The notes beneath the pieces are model-generated. The model saw only the letters and a list, made by a program, of their open reading frames with translations. It was not told the origin of the DNA and searched no databases. From positions 1 to 19,808 of the forward strand of contig DATLAJ010000116.1 in assembly GCA_035527515.1 (NCBI GenBank): DNA of 19,808 nt. Reading direction: 5' to 3'. Below are positions 1-7,992 of the stretch, piece by piece; positions within the stretch are counted from its first letter, which is position 1, and each line of letters opens with the position of its first letter. Both the position numbers and the translations under genes were made by a program. The stretch is from a bacterium (GTDB lineage Bacteria; B130-G9).

Positions 1-95
1 CAACGGTTCGGTGGAGTTTCATTGATCCGCCCCTCCAAATGATGATTACGTTTTGCCGCAGTAATGCGATGCATGAGAGGCAGCGGCGACCTCTG

Positions 96-125
96 TTGAC
101 GTTCGATGTTTCGACGTGCGAAGAT
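96..125 (+). promoter_or_regulatory. Possible promoter with overlapping inverted repeat upstream of the DUF433/DUF5615 pair
   Basis: A near-consensus -35 (TTGACG, 96-101) is followed after 18 bases by a poor -10 (GAAGAT, 120-125). The spacer region holds an imperfect inverted repeat, ACGTTCGA (99-106) and TCGACGT (111-117), with a TGTT loop and one bulged base. A palindrome inside a promoter is what an autoregulating toxin-antitoxin operon would have. The -10 is weak, so this is a suggestion only. Confidence 0.25.
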
Positions 126-166
126 CGGCTGGACTTGGGAATGTGTGGATCAAAAGGGGGAATTAC

Positions 167-319
167 ATGAACATGAGCATCTTCAAGCAGATGGCAAAGG
201 TCAATGAGAAGAGCGTCGAGGGCGGGAGGCTCGCGACGTGGCCAACGTGCCAGTCAGCTATTGAAACGCAAGCGCACTTCTGCGATTATCTAATCTATGC
301 TGGACAGAATCATTGTTGA
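167..319 (+). CDS. Possible small protein of 50 residues upstream of the antitoxin gene
   Basis: This short reading frame begins at an ATG preceded by a good purine-rich ribosome binding site (GGGGG, 7 bases upstream) and runs into the DUF433 gene, overlapping its first 23 bases. The product has no domain I recognise, no signal peptide and no membrane segment. It contains three cysteines, two of them close to the C-terminus. The DUF433 gene has no visible Shine-Dalgarno sequence of its own, so one plausible role is to carry ribosomes into it by translational coupling. It could equally be a chance frame or the remnant of a replaced gene. Confidence 0.3.
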   Translation: MNMSIFKQMAKVNEKSVEGGRLATWPTCQSAIETQAHFCDYLIYAGQNHC

Positions 320-515
320 CCCGAAGATCTGCGAGGGGAGACCCACGATAAAGGGGCTTAGGATAACAGTGGAGTTCATCCTCAAGCTGCTTGGCGATGG
401 TTATACGGCCTCCCAGATCGTGAACGACTACCCGGACCTGGTGGAGGAGGATGTTTACCAGGCTGCGAAATACGCTGCTTGGCTAGCTAGCGAAAGAACC
501 TTAGCCATTAGATGA
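297..515 (+). CDS. DUF433 family protein, probable antitoxin
   Basis: This 72-residue protein matches the DUF433 family closely. It opens with MLDRIIVDPKICEGRPTIKG, the usual start of the family (a hydrophobic D-R-I-x-x-D-P stretch followed by G-x-P-x-I-x-G), then a helical part with the typical motif around DYPDLVEEDV (about residues 43-52) and an AAKYAA helix. DUF433 proteins have a small winged-helix-like fold and are commonly encoded upstream of a DUF5615 PIN-like protein, where they are taken to be the antitoxin. The stop codon overlaps the next start codon as ATGA, so the two are translationally coupled. No Shine-Dalgarno sequence precedes the ATG, but the start agrees with the family N-terminus. 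The antitoxin role is inferred from family and neighbour. Confidence 0.85.
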   Translation: MLDRIIVDPKICEGRPTIKGLRITVEFILKLLGDGYTASQIVNDYPDLVEEDVYQAAKYAAWLASERTLAIR

Positions 516-874
516 GGCTGCTGGCGGATGCACACATCTCCGCGAGAACAGTCCAATTCTTGAGATCACAAGGTCACGACGTTGTCCCGGTAAGCGAGAG
601 TCTTCCCCCCAACGCGACAGATGGCAAGATACTTGCATCGGCAAGACAGGACAATCGTGTCATCTTGACGCAGGACCTCGACTTCTCTGAACTGCTAGCG
701 CTGTCAGGCGCCTCGAGACCCTCGGTCATCTCACTGAGACTGTCATCCTCGAAGATAGAGCTCGTCAACTCGGTGCTCGCAAAAGTACTACCCCAGATTG
801 CTTCAGATGTTGAAAAGGGGGCAATCGTGAGCGTCGGCGACCGCACAGCTCGGGTCAGGCTACTCCCAATCTGA
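512..874 (+). CDS. DUF5615 family PIN-like protein, probable ribonuclease toxin
   Basis: The 120-residue product has the features of DUF5615 (PIN-like, related to the Mut7-C fold): an N-terminal MRLLADAHIS strand-helix with Asp6, a central ATDGKILASAR segment with Asp37, and ILTQDLDF with Asp55 and Asp57. These acidic residues fit the metal-binding site of PIN-type nucleases. The gene overlaps the DUF433 gene by four bases (ATGA) and the pair is a common toxin-antitoxin arrangement in bacteria and archaea. RNA cleavage is the expected activity from the fold, but few members have been tested. The length is normal for the family and I see no truncation. No terminator hairpin is evident downstream. 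Confidence 0.85.
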   Translation: MRLLADAHISARTVQFLRSQGHDVVPVSESLPPNATDGKILASARQDNRVILTQDLDFSELLALSGASRPSVISLRLSSSKIELVNSVLAKVLPQIASDVEKGAIVSVGDRTARVRLLPI

Positions 875-1321
875 AGTATGAACGACCGACGAGCGGCGCC
901 GATGTGTGAAGTTCTACCCAAACAGCAACCACTAACCGTCTTACAATCACATTTTATTAAGGTTTATGAATGGGCCTAGCCTGAGCGAACCCCGATGATT
1001 AGACTGGAGGCAGGAGACTTCCTAGGATGAACATGTTTAGCGGCTGTTAGCGGATACTTGAAAAAAGTGATCATCTTCCCCAATCTCGGTCCAACACCGA
1101 GGCGGCGAGTTCCTGGCCAGGCTCCCGACCCACATTGTTGGAATCTAGATTTCTCACCCTCCGCCGCCCGCGTGGACGAGGCGTAAACCACCCGCCGCTC
1201 GTATTTGCCCGTGCCCAAAAACTCTCTCACTTCCTTATAGGTGGTCTGGCGGGTGGTTGCAGCGCGGTGGTAGCCTCTTCTGACACTTTACTTGGGCCGT
1301 GGACAGGGCGATAATCCCAAC
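875..1321. other. Intergenic stretch without a confident gene
   Basis: About 450 bases separate the toxin gene from the membrane-protein gene. A minus-strand open frame (976-1230) is present, but its product resembles no family convincingly and lacks a good ribosome binding site. A short phrase in it (VVYASS) recalls nucleotide-sugar epimerases, but nothing else around it does. I see no tRNA, no clear terminator and no obvious promoter. Confidence 0.4.
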
Positions 1322-2131
1322 ATGAAATCCTGGTTCAGCTCGATTCTCAGAACGCACACACCTCAGGTGCTGCTCCTTATTGCCTCGTTGTGGGTTCTCG
1401 ACCTGAGTCATGTTTCTGGCGGTGTTTCGAGCATATCATTCCTGCTCGCCTTCGCCATCCTTGCGCCGCATTTGTTCGACGCCGGACTGACCTTTGTGGC
1501 CCTGTTCACATACGCGCTGATAGCCGTCGTCTCTAGCGCCGTAGGGCACCCTGTCTCGTGCGCTGCCCCTCTGCCCGAGCTGGCTGCCGAGTTCTCTGCG
1601 CTTGCGATGGCTACTCTCGCCTCCGCTGCATCGGTGGGCAGAAGCCCGAGGCGGCGGACTAAGCTATTGTTTGGCGTTTACTACCTCGCGACACTCTATA
1701 TGGGAGCCAGGTATGCTTACGCGGCCCGGTTCGTAGCCCCCTACCTGCTGATCTGGCCGGCTCTGCTGATTCTGCTACCGGTTGTAACGTTTTGGCGGCT
1801 GAGAGCGTTTATCAATAGGCTGTGGCAGACAGCGGCGCCAGTGGTGGTCTATATTCCGCTTAGGTTCGTTATTCACTGCCTCATGGGTCCAGCTGCAAAC
1901 AGCCAGATTTCGGGGGACCTCGCCGAAAGGGCGGGGCAGCTCCTTGAGCCTACGGTGCTGTTTGGGGGCCTCGTCCTGCCGCTTGGGCCATACTTCCTGA
2001 TGGCGGTCATTGCTGCGGTGATTCTGGAGCATCTCAACGGTTGGACACTACGGACGGGGCGCGTGAAGGCCGAGGGCCGGATACAAGTCTCGGAACCCGA
2101 TGAGCGAGACCAGCCGCGGGATGTCAGCTGA
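1322..2131 (+). CDS. Unrecognised multi-pass membrane protein
   Basis: From the ATG at 1322 the product is about 269 residues; an in-frame TTG at 1292 would add ten residues, but MKSWFSSIL is a more natural N-terminus. The sequence is dominated by hydrophobic segments: roughly six or seven helices, including stretches around VLLLIASLWVL, SISFLLAFAILAP, LTFVALFTYALIAVV, ELAAEFSALAMATLASAASV, YLLIWPALLILLPVVTFW and a final pair near LLEPTVLFGGLVLPLGPYFL and MAVIAAVILEHL. The last 30 residues are hydrophilic and charged. I recognise no transporter signature or catalytic motif. The gene is convergent with the DUF6259 gene, with 29 bases between the stops, and has no partner on its own strand, so the context gives no functional hint. 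Confidence 0.7.
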   Translation: MKSWFSSILRTHTPQVLLLIASLWVLDLSHVSGGVSSISFLLAFAILAPHLFDAGLTFVALFTYALIAVVSSAVGHPVSCAAPLPELAAEFSALAMATLASAASVGRSPRRRTKLLFGVYYLATLYMGARYAYAARFVAPYLLIWPALLILLPVVTFWRLRAFINRLWQTAAPVVVYIPLRFVIHCLMGPAANSQISGDLAERAGQLLEPTVLFGGLVLPLGPYFLMAVIAAVILEHLNGWTLRTGRVKAEGRIQVSEPDERDQPRDVS

Positions 2132-2160
2132 CCACAAGCGATAACCTACTGGATTGATCC

Positions 2161-4557
2161 CTATTTGGCCGAGGTGTCTGGCCGGACCTCCAGCATTATT
2201 ACATTGCGGGCGGGGACGACGGCCTTGAGCTCTGACTTGCCCCGGAACGCACCCATGCGCTGCCGTTTGGTGTCGCTGACGAAGTCCACGACGTAGGGCC
2301 CACGCAGATGGTATCGGGCGGGGTCAAAGAGGCACTTTATAGGCAAATCCTTTTGAGAGATGTTGGCGAAGAAAAATCCCAGCCGGCTGCTTGAGGCCCA
2401 GCCGGACGATACGATGGCGTCCGCGCTAATGACGCCTGACCGCGGGCTGTCGTGTTCTGGGAAGACGTTGTAGTGGTCGTAATCAAGGACTAGTGTGGGC
2501 ACGTAGGAGACGATCTTGAGCGGAGGCTGCATCCGTCCCCAGCACAAAAAATGCAGGCCAAAACCTAGCCTTGCCCTCGCCAGCCGGCGCAGGAACTCCA
2601 CGTATGGCTTGTGCACCCGTTCGGGGTTCTTGTCCTCGATATACTGCGTCCAGTAGTCGTAGGTGAGGTAATGCGATGGGCTGCTCATCCCGGGGAAGAG
2701 CTCGAGACTGCTGAACTCGTAGTTGAGCTCTAAAACAGCGCCCCAGAGATATACCCGCGCAGCGATGAGATAGAATATATCGCCGAAGCGACGGCCCAAT
2801 TTCGCAAACCCGTCGAGCCTGACGGGGCCATACTCGTGATAAACGTAGTCGAACATGGGGATTTCCTTGACCATACCTGTCGCGTCTCCCGACCACTCGA
2901 AGGCGCCCTGAACGCCCGCCATCGCCCGCGATTGGCAGAAGTCGATCACATCGATGAAGTTCTCGGTTATCACCTCCGTCCCCATCGGCACGCGTTTTCC
3001 TCCCTTGTCGGCCGCGCACGCCTCGTGCGAGCGCTTTAGCAGGTCGCGGTAGTTACGAATCATGTAGGCCCCCTTGGGGCCGGCTGGGTGTCCATGGGCC
3101 GGATTCATGCACGAGAGCGGCGCTGCGCAGCACACCGAGATGTCGTTGTAAAGCGCGTCGCAACCGAAGTCGGGCGCTGAGGCAAGTGTTCTGTCTCTCA
3201 GGATGTAGAAGTTCGCCCAGTCTGCTGATGCGGGGCACATCCAGAAGACCTTTCTCTTATCTCCGTCGATGAACTCGTGTCCCGTACTGTCCCCATTCAA
3301 TATCGCATAGTCCCGAGCCGACTTCGAGAGCCACTGATCAACCTTAAAGACCGCAAATGCACTGCCGGAACTTCTGATCGCCCGCAGATTGGCAGGATTG
3401 ATCCACCTGTTCTCGAGGTCTTCCCACGCCGCATCGGAGGCGCTGTCGTCATTTGTCTCCCAGTCGAATCCAAGAACGTGCAGCATTCGGAGGCCGACTG
3501 CCCTCTGGAGAGCCGTCAGCCATGCGGACTCGTCTTGACGACAGCTGATGCCAAATGTGGCAAGTCCGATCTTCTCTTGCAGCCACCTGGCGCACTGCTT
3601 CGGAGACTGGTCCCGCTTAGGTCCGTTGCGGCACCACACTGGGGCACCAGGACCTTTGGAGCAGACCCATGAGCGATAAATGTCGGCGGCCTGAAACCAG
3701 TCTCCCTCATGTGTGGCTCCAAACACGACCGGGTAGCCGAATAGGCTCCGCTCGCCGCTCGCCGGAGGCACCTGGCTTGAGACGTAGTGAACAAACTTCA
3801 TCTGTAAATAGCTCTTGCCGGGGGGACGGAAGAAGTCGAACTCTTTTGGGGTAGATGTGGGGTCGTGGCACCCGAAGTAGAACCCACCCTGTCTCTTGTC
3901 GTAAAAGGACATGAATTGCATGGGGCACCCGTAGTATCCGTCTGGGTACTCGCTATGGACGAACCTTTCATAATAGTGGTCCACCTTGTCCGGCCGAAGG
4001 GTGTTGAGCGGGTCTCGAACGAGCAGGCCCGATGCCGATGGGTGGGCGAGGTAGTCCGGGCTTGCCAGGTCTCCTAACGTTGTCATCCCAGAAAGGATAG
4101 GGAAGACGAGCGCCTCAACTTTTGAACCTGGCCCAAGAACAAGAGTGGGGGAGAACGTGATCACACTTGAAGTGGGCGAGGCGCGGACGTCAATCCTGAC
4201 GCGTGCAGCAGCATCAGGAAACTGAAATCGCAGAGATCGGAGCCCCGCCGGGCCGTAAATGGCACGGAACTGGTTGCGCCCGAATGGGGTCAAGAGCGAG
4301 CCGTCGTGCAGAATCAAGGCACAGCATGGCCCACGGCCGGTCCTTTTGAAAAGTTTCAATCCCGTGAGCTTGTTCTTGACTTGCCGGAAACCGCCATCGG
4401 CCGGATCGAGCTCGATTAACAGTGCAGGGCTCTCGAGCTTGAGCACTTTTGCGACAGTCTGGGCGGGCTGTGGAGGTGGCAGCTCTGCCGTTAAGGCCAC
4501 ACCGTAAAGTAGTCCAGCGAGGGCAAATGCCGGAAGGCCAGGTGCGGACCGCATCAT
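2161..4557 (-). CDS. Exported DUF6259 family glycoside hydrolase-like protein
   Basis: The 798-residue product begins with a signal peptide (MMRSAPGLPAFALAGLLYGV, cleavage probably near residue 24) and then a beta-rich domain to about residue 300, with the segment around GYYGCPMQFMSFYDKRQGGF (207-226) typical of DUF6259. A TIM-barrel-like part follows: GFDWE (363-367), GCDALYNDIS (465-474) with Asp472, CMNPAHGHPAGP (483-494), and GTEVITENFIDVIDF (526-540) with Glu528 and Glu532. By analogy with related clans of retaining glycosidases, Asp472 and a Glu in the latter segment are candidate catalytic residues; the substrate is unknown. It lies 37 bases downstream of a cupin gene, probably in the same operon, and its start overlaps the stop of a 12-codon leader ORF. 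The ATG pair at 4557/4554 has no close Shine-Dalgarno of its own. Confidence 0.8.
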   Translation of the reverse strand: MMRSAPGLPAFALAGLLYGVALTAELPPPQPAQTVAKVLKLESPALLIELDPADGGFRQVKNKLTGLKLFKRTGRGPCCALILHDGSLLTPFGRNQFRAIYGPAGLRSLRFQFPDAAARVRIDVRASPTSSVITFSPTLVLGPGSKVEALVFPILSGMTTLGDLASPDYLAHPSASGLLVRDPLNTLRPDKVDHYYERFVHSEYPDGYYGCPMQFMSFYDKRQGGFYFGCHDPTSTPKEFDFFRPPGKSYLQMKFVHYVSSQVPPASGERSLFGYPVVFGATHEGDWFQAADIYRSWVCSKGPGAPVWCRNGPKRDQSPKQCARWLQEKIGLATFGISCRQDESAWLTALQRAVGLRMLHVLGFDWETNDDSASDAAWEDLENRWINPANLRAIRSSGSAFAVFKVDQWLSKSARDYAILNGDSTGHEFIDGDKRKVFWMCPASADWANFYILRDRTLASAPDFGCDALYNDISVCCAAPLSCMNPAHGHPAGPKGAYMIRNYRDLLKRSHEACAADKGGKRVPMGTEVITENFIDVIDFCQSRAMAGVQGAFEWSGDATGMVKEIPMFDYVYHEYGPVRLDGFAKLGRRFGDIFYLIAARVYLWGAVLELNYEFSSLELFPGMSSPSHYLTYDYWTQYIEDKNPERVHKPYVEFLRRLARARLGFGLHFLCWGRMQPPLKIVSYVPTLVLDYDHYNVFPEHDSPRSGVISADAIVSSGWASSSRLGFFFANISQKDLPIKCLFDPARYHLRGPYVVDFVSDTKRQRMGAFRGKSELKAVVPARNVIMLEVRPDTSAK

Positions 4558-4592
4558 TTGCTGGACAGGGGGACGGTAGGCGCTGCCGCCAT
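4554..4592 (-). CDS. Possible 12-codon leader peptide coupled to the DUF6259 gene
   Basis: A perfect AGGAGGT ribosome binding site, formed by the last codons of the cupin gene, sits about seven bases before an ATG at 4592. That frame encodes only MAAAPTVPLSSK and stops with a TGA that overlaps the ATG of the DUF6259 gene (ATGA at 4557-4554). The DUF6259 start itself has no comparable site, so the likely purpose is translational coupling: ribosomes load at the leader and re-initiate on the large gene. A sequencing error joining the two frames is possible, but the downstream frame already begins with a normal signal peptide. Confidence 0.4.
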   Translation of the reverse strand: MAAAPTVPLSSK

Positions 4593-4594
4593 GC

Positions 4595-4942
4595 TTAAAC
4601 CTCCTGGCTAGGGATGAGGCACAGAAACCTCAGCGTGCTTTCGCTCTTGTTCACGAAAGAATGCCATTCGTTGGGAGGGACAAAGACCGCATCGCCCGGC
4701 CCCACCGGGCGCTCGGCTTTGCCCTGGTCAACGCAGGCGCCCTCGCCCTCGAGAATGAATGCCTCGTGCTCCCAGGGGTGCTGATGGTATGGCGTTGCCC
4801 CGCCGGGGCCAACCTCGAAGCATCGCATCCTGAAGTTCTTTGCCCCGTCGTCCTCTGAGATTAGGACTCGCTTAGTAACGTCAATCGCGCCCTTTGCCTC
4901 AACGGGCCTCGCCTCGACATCTAAATAGCTGACTACCTTCAT
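4595..4942 (-). CDS. Small single-domain cupin protein
   Basis: This 115-residue protein is one conserved cupin barrel (Cupin_2 type). The first cupin motif is visible around GGATPYHQHPWEHEAFILEG (about 48-67), with His53, His55 and Glu59 and a further His60 as metal-ligand candidates; the second motif is around PGDAVFVPPNEWHSF (81-95) with His94. Such proteins bind a metal and can be sugar isomerases, dioxygenases or ligand-binding regulators; the sequence does not tell which. The ATG is preceded by GGGAGA at a good distance. The gene comes immediately before the DUF6259 glycosidase-like gene, so a role in carbohydrate handling is possible, but this is inferred from position only. The protein has no signal peptide and should be cytoplasmic. 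Confidence 0.85.
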   Translation of the reverse strand: MKVVSYLDVEARPVEAKGAIDVTKRVLISEDDGAKNFRMRCFEVGPGGATPYHQHPWEHEAFILEGEGACVDQGKAERPVGPGDAVFVPPNEWHSFVNKSESTLRFLCLIPSQEV

Positions 4943-5098
4943 AGAATGTCTCCCATCGTATTTCGTTAAAACGCAAGTCAGATTGATCAGATATTAGCAT
5001 TCAGGCCGCAGTAACAGCAAGCGAGAACACAAGATGGACGGCTTGGTCTCGGCGCACGCTGCTTATGCCCTGCGCAGGTTTGCACGCCCGTCTCCGCG

Positions 5099-7570
5099 TC
5101 ATTCCGTTACCTCAAACGTAACGGAGGCGGAGCGATAGACGTTCCTGATTGAGAAGGGGCCGGTGAGGCCGATGTGGAATGTGTATGCGCCGGCTGGGGC
5201 CTCGTCCGGGAGGGTGGTGTTGAGGAGGATGAGGTCGGCGATGGCTCCGTATGCGGGGAGCGGGACGTTCGCATAGTACGGCACGGGGTATGCGAAGAGC
5301 GCGAGGCCGGTCGGACCGTTGCCATCGGGTGGGTCCGGCAGGGGTAATGGAGGCGCAGCGAGGTCCTTCATGTCCGGGGTGTTGGGTATCGACCCCGGCC
5401 CGCTGTAGCTCGGCCCCGGCTGCAAGAACTCCGTGCTCCCAGCAAACGCCGCATAGAATATCGGAAACGGAGGCGCTGCCTCTTGACCCGCCACGTAGAA
5501 CACCTGCCCGCTCGGCGCCTGAATGGCAACGTAGAGGTCAACGTTGGTCGGTGGGCCTAGGTAGGATAACGAGGCGCGTCCTTTCAGCGCGTCGGACTCG
5601 GCGTCGGCTTCCAGCAGCAAGGACTCGTCGGCCAGCAGAACGCTTATGCCCCATTGGCCTATCCAGACGTTGCCGTATGCGTCGATAGCTAAGTCGCTTG
5701 GGCACTCGTCGAACAGTTCAATTGGAAGCCAGACCCAGTCCGAAGTTGCCGGATCGAAGGACCACAGCTGGCCCCTCTCTGAAAACCACAGCTTGCCGTC
5801 TGGGGCTTGTGCCGAGCAATAGTGCTGATTGAAGAGAGGCTCACTGTTCCACACGGGGTCCCAAGGCGCTGCTCTTTTCTCCCACCCCGACGCTTCAGAG
5901 TAGCTTAGTAGATGAAGGGCTCGAAACCACTTCGTGTTATCCTCAGAGACGCACACTGCCCCCGGGCCCACCCACCTCTCCGTGTCGAGTTGCGTTAGGC
6001 CGTCCGTCTCCGTGCAGATGAAAACAGCGCCGTCTCGACGTTGGACGGTCGTAGAGATGTACCGCGCGGGAATCCATACGATGTCGTCAGCGTCCACCGC
6101 TATATCCGTGAGCGCGGAGTGGAGCCAGGGCGGCTTGAAAGCTCTGAACTCCCCGTCCTTCAGCATTCCGACTACGCCAGTGTTGTCGGAGTGAAAAACT
6201 ATGAACCAAAGCCTCCCTTGGCTGTCCACCTCCATATCGTATTCCATCCCGGGCAGACCCTCTGCCAACCAGATTTGTTCCCACTCCCCGCCCTCGAACC
6301 TCCAGAAGTATCTATCATAAGCGACACCGATCCACTTGGTGTCGTTGTCAATGCACAATCCCCCCCAATGGCCATCCCAGACAGGAGGCAGCCAGAAGCT
6401 GCTTTGGTCCCCAGAAAGGCGCCACAGGACGGAATCTGTGTAGAAGTCTTCGGCTACGATCCCCCACAGGTCCCCCCTGTCGTCAAATTTCAGGCCATCA
6501 ACATTGTTCGCAGGGATGAGCGACGGCGATGGCAAGGCTCTAAGCTGCTTCTCAACGTACAACGCCAGGCCGGCCGGTCGCCCCTTCATCTCATCAGACG
6601 GTGCTGCACAAGCCGCCAAAAGGTCCCCTTCCGGGTCAACACTCAACTCATAGACCATCTGAGCAGGCAAACCGGTCGCCGTCGAGAAACGGTGCCAGCC
6701 GGCCTCGTCCAGCATGTAGCAGCCATCCTCCGCGCCGATCCACACCTTCAGGTCCGGCCCCACAACCATAGACCGTGCGTCTGCGGACCCGCTGGGCCCA
6801 ATCCACTGAAAACACTGCCACGATGACCCATCGAACCTGGCTACAGTAACAGGATTCAGCACCCAGACGCGACCTCGAGCATCTAATCTGATCTCAACCA
6901 CGTCCATAGCAGGCCCACCGCACCAGTCCTCAGGCACATCGAAGTAGACCTTCTGCCCGTCTCGCATCGCCACAAGGGAGGGATTGACCTCGCCACTTAT
7001 TTGCGTCATGTACCACACAGTACCATCGTTCGCAACGGCGAAACAGGGCGAGTAGTACTCCCTGTTCTGCGAGAAGAGAGATTCCCATTCATTCTTGATT
7101 GGATCGAAGCGCAATATCACGTTTCTGCCGAGAATCCAGACGTTTCCAAAGCTGTCACACTCCATCTCGCCGCCGCCGGCGTCGTCATAAAAACCATACC
7201 AGAACCCAAGCATTGACGGCGGAGGGCCGCAATCCAGCCAACTAATGCCGTCAAAGCAGGCCACGCCCGCTTCAGGGCCTACGAACCAGACAGTCCCAGC
7301 GGCGCCGAGAGCGACCCGGCAGTAATCTTCAGCTCCAAGGCCCCTCTTCATGCTAAGGAGCGCAACTTGCTCGCCGCTAGACTGCCTCACCCTCACTGGC
7401 CCACCTTCTGTTGCCGCCCAGAACCACTCTGACTCGGCTGCAACGCCTTTGACCCGGTCAGTGTTCGTTAGATTGACGAATAAGGCCCCGTGCACCAAAC
7501 AAGGCCAAGTCGCGACACAGAACAACGCTAATACAAAAACCAGCAATCGACTGACCAGATGCAGCATCAT
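5099..7570 (-). CDS. Large secreted beta-propeller protein with Reg_prop-like repeats
   Basis: The product (about 823 residues) starts with a signal peptide (LVSRLLVFVLALFCVATWPCLVHG) and then carries a dozen or more repeats of the type G-x-[VL]-W-[FIV], for example GTVWFVG, GNVWILG, GTVWYMT, GRVWVLN, LKVWIGA, GDLWGIV, GRLWFIV, DIVWIPA, GKLWFSE and GNVWIGQ. This is the pattern of two-component-regulator propeller (Reg_prop) blades, enough for about two seven-bladed propellers. No histidine kinase or other cytoplasmic domain follows; instead the last 180 residues form a beta-sandwich-like region rich in proline. It is therefore probably an extracellular or periplasmic binding or adhesive protein, not a sensor kinase. 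An in-frame GTG at 7588 would extend it, but the GGGAGG site at 7574-7579 favours the ATGs at 7570 or 7567. It follows the small secreted protein gene by 24 bases. Confidence 0.8.
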   Translation of the reverse strand: MMLHLVSRLLVFVLALFCVATWPCLVHGALFVNLTNTDRVKGVAAESEWFWAATEGGPVRVRQSSGEQVALLSMKRGLGAEDYCRVALGAAGTVWFVGPEAGVACFDGISWLDCGPPPSMLGFWYGFYDDAGGGEMECDSFGNVWILGRNVILRFDPIKNEWESLFSQNREYYSPCFAVANDGTVWYMTQISGEVNPSLVAMRDGQKVYFDVPEDWCGGPAMDVVEIRLDARGRVWVLNPVTVARFDGSSWQCFQWIGPSGSADARSMVVGPDLKVWIGAEDGCYMLDEAGWHRFSTATGLPAQMVYELSVDPEGDLLAACAAPSDEMKGRPAGLALYVEKQLRALPSPSLIPANNVDGLKFDDRGDLWGIVAEDFYTDSVLWRLSGDQSSFWLPPVWDGHWGGLCIDNDTKWIGVAYDRYFWRFEGGEWEQIWLAEGLPGMEYDMEVDSQGRLWFIVFHSDNTGVVGMLKDGEFRAFKPPWLHSALTDIAVDADDIVWIPARYISTTVQRRDGAVFICTETDGLTQLDTERWVGPGAVCVSEDNTKWFRALHLLSYSEASGWEKRAAPWDPVWNSEPLFNQHYCSAQAPDGKLWFSERGQLWSFDPATSDWVWLPIELFDECPSDLAIDAYGNVWIGQWGISVLLADESLLLEADAESDALKGRASLSYLGPPTNVDLYVAIQAPSGQVFYVAGQEAAPPFPIFYAAFAGSTEFLQPGPSYSGPGSIPNTPDMKDLAAPPLPLPDPPDGNGPTGLALFAYPVPYYANVPLPAYGAIADLILLNTTLPDEAPAGAYTFHIGLTGPFSIRNVYRSASVTFEVTE

Positions 7571-7594
7571 CGACCTCCCTAAAATCACCTTTGT

Positions 7595-7867
7595 CTAATA
7601 GGCCGTACGTGGCTCTGGATACGGGGAATCCCGAAAGTCTCCCCCGCAGGTGTTTATGTTTCTCGGCCTTTCCCCGAAAAACTGATAGGCACAGGAATTC
7701 CACCCGAGCCCCTGCTCAATTTTGCTCGTAACCGCCCACACCCAGACCATTGACCCAGGCTCCCGAAACGGCTCATCGAGCGACCCAATGATCTGGCCCT
7801 GCAAGAAAGTGCCAAGACAGCACAACTGAAGAGACACAAGTGCAAACAGCAGAATCGAACGCGTCAT
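7595..7867 (-). CDS. Small secreted protein of unknown function
   Basis: A 90-residue product with a clear signal peptide (MTRSILLFALVSLQLCCLG, cleavage probably after residue 25) and a mature part of about 65 residues rich in aromatic residues, glycine and proline, with two cysteines that could form a disulphide. An AGGAGG site precedes the start; a GTG one codon earlier (7870) is an alternative. It is followed after 24 bases by the secreted propeller gene, so the two are probably co-transcribed and may act together outside the cytoplasm. The two cysteines of the signal segment do not form a convincing lipobox. I do not recognise the family; it could also be the N-terminal remnant of a longer secreted protein. 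Confidence 0.6.
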   Translation of the reverse strand: MTRSILLFALVSLQLCCLGTFLQGQIIGSLDEPFREPGSMVWVWAVTSKIEQGLGWNSCAYQFFGERPRNINTCGGDFRDSPYPEPRTAY

Positions 7868-7992
7868 CACTTATTCCTCCTGACCACAGACGATTACATT
7901 CTCAATCAGCTGAATGCGGACCAGACGGTAACTCCAGACCTAAATCGAACGCATGGTGACCCCAGGCGGCACAGTTTCAAAGAACTTGCCAA

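Noticed and set aside
976-1230. Minus-strand 84-codon open frame in the gap after the toxin gene
   Set aside because: No good ribosome binding site, odd composition and no family resemblance beyond a short VVYASS phrase; FFKYP near the end recalled IS256-type transposases but the following TTNAIE motif is absent in all frames.
5058-5090. GC-rich palindrome (CCTGCGCAGG) after the propeller gene as a terminator
   Set aside because: The stem cannot have a proper loop and no T-run follows.
5251-5688. 145-codon plus-strand frame inside the propeller gene
   Set aside because: Arg/Pro/Ser-rich antisense shadow of a GC-rich coding region; the minus-strand frame carries clear propeller repeats and a signal peptide.
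6041-6826. 261-codon plus-strand frame inside the propeller gene
   Set aside because: Long, but antisense to the repeat-bearing propeller frame, without a recognisable domain or ribosome binding site.
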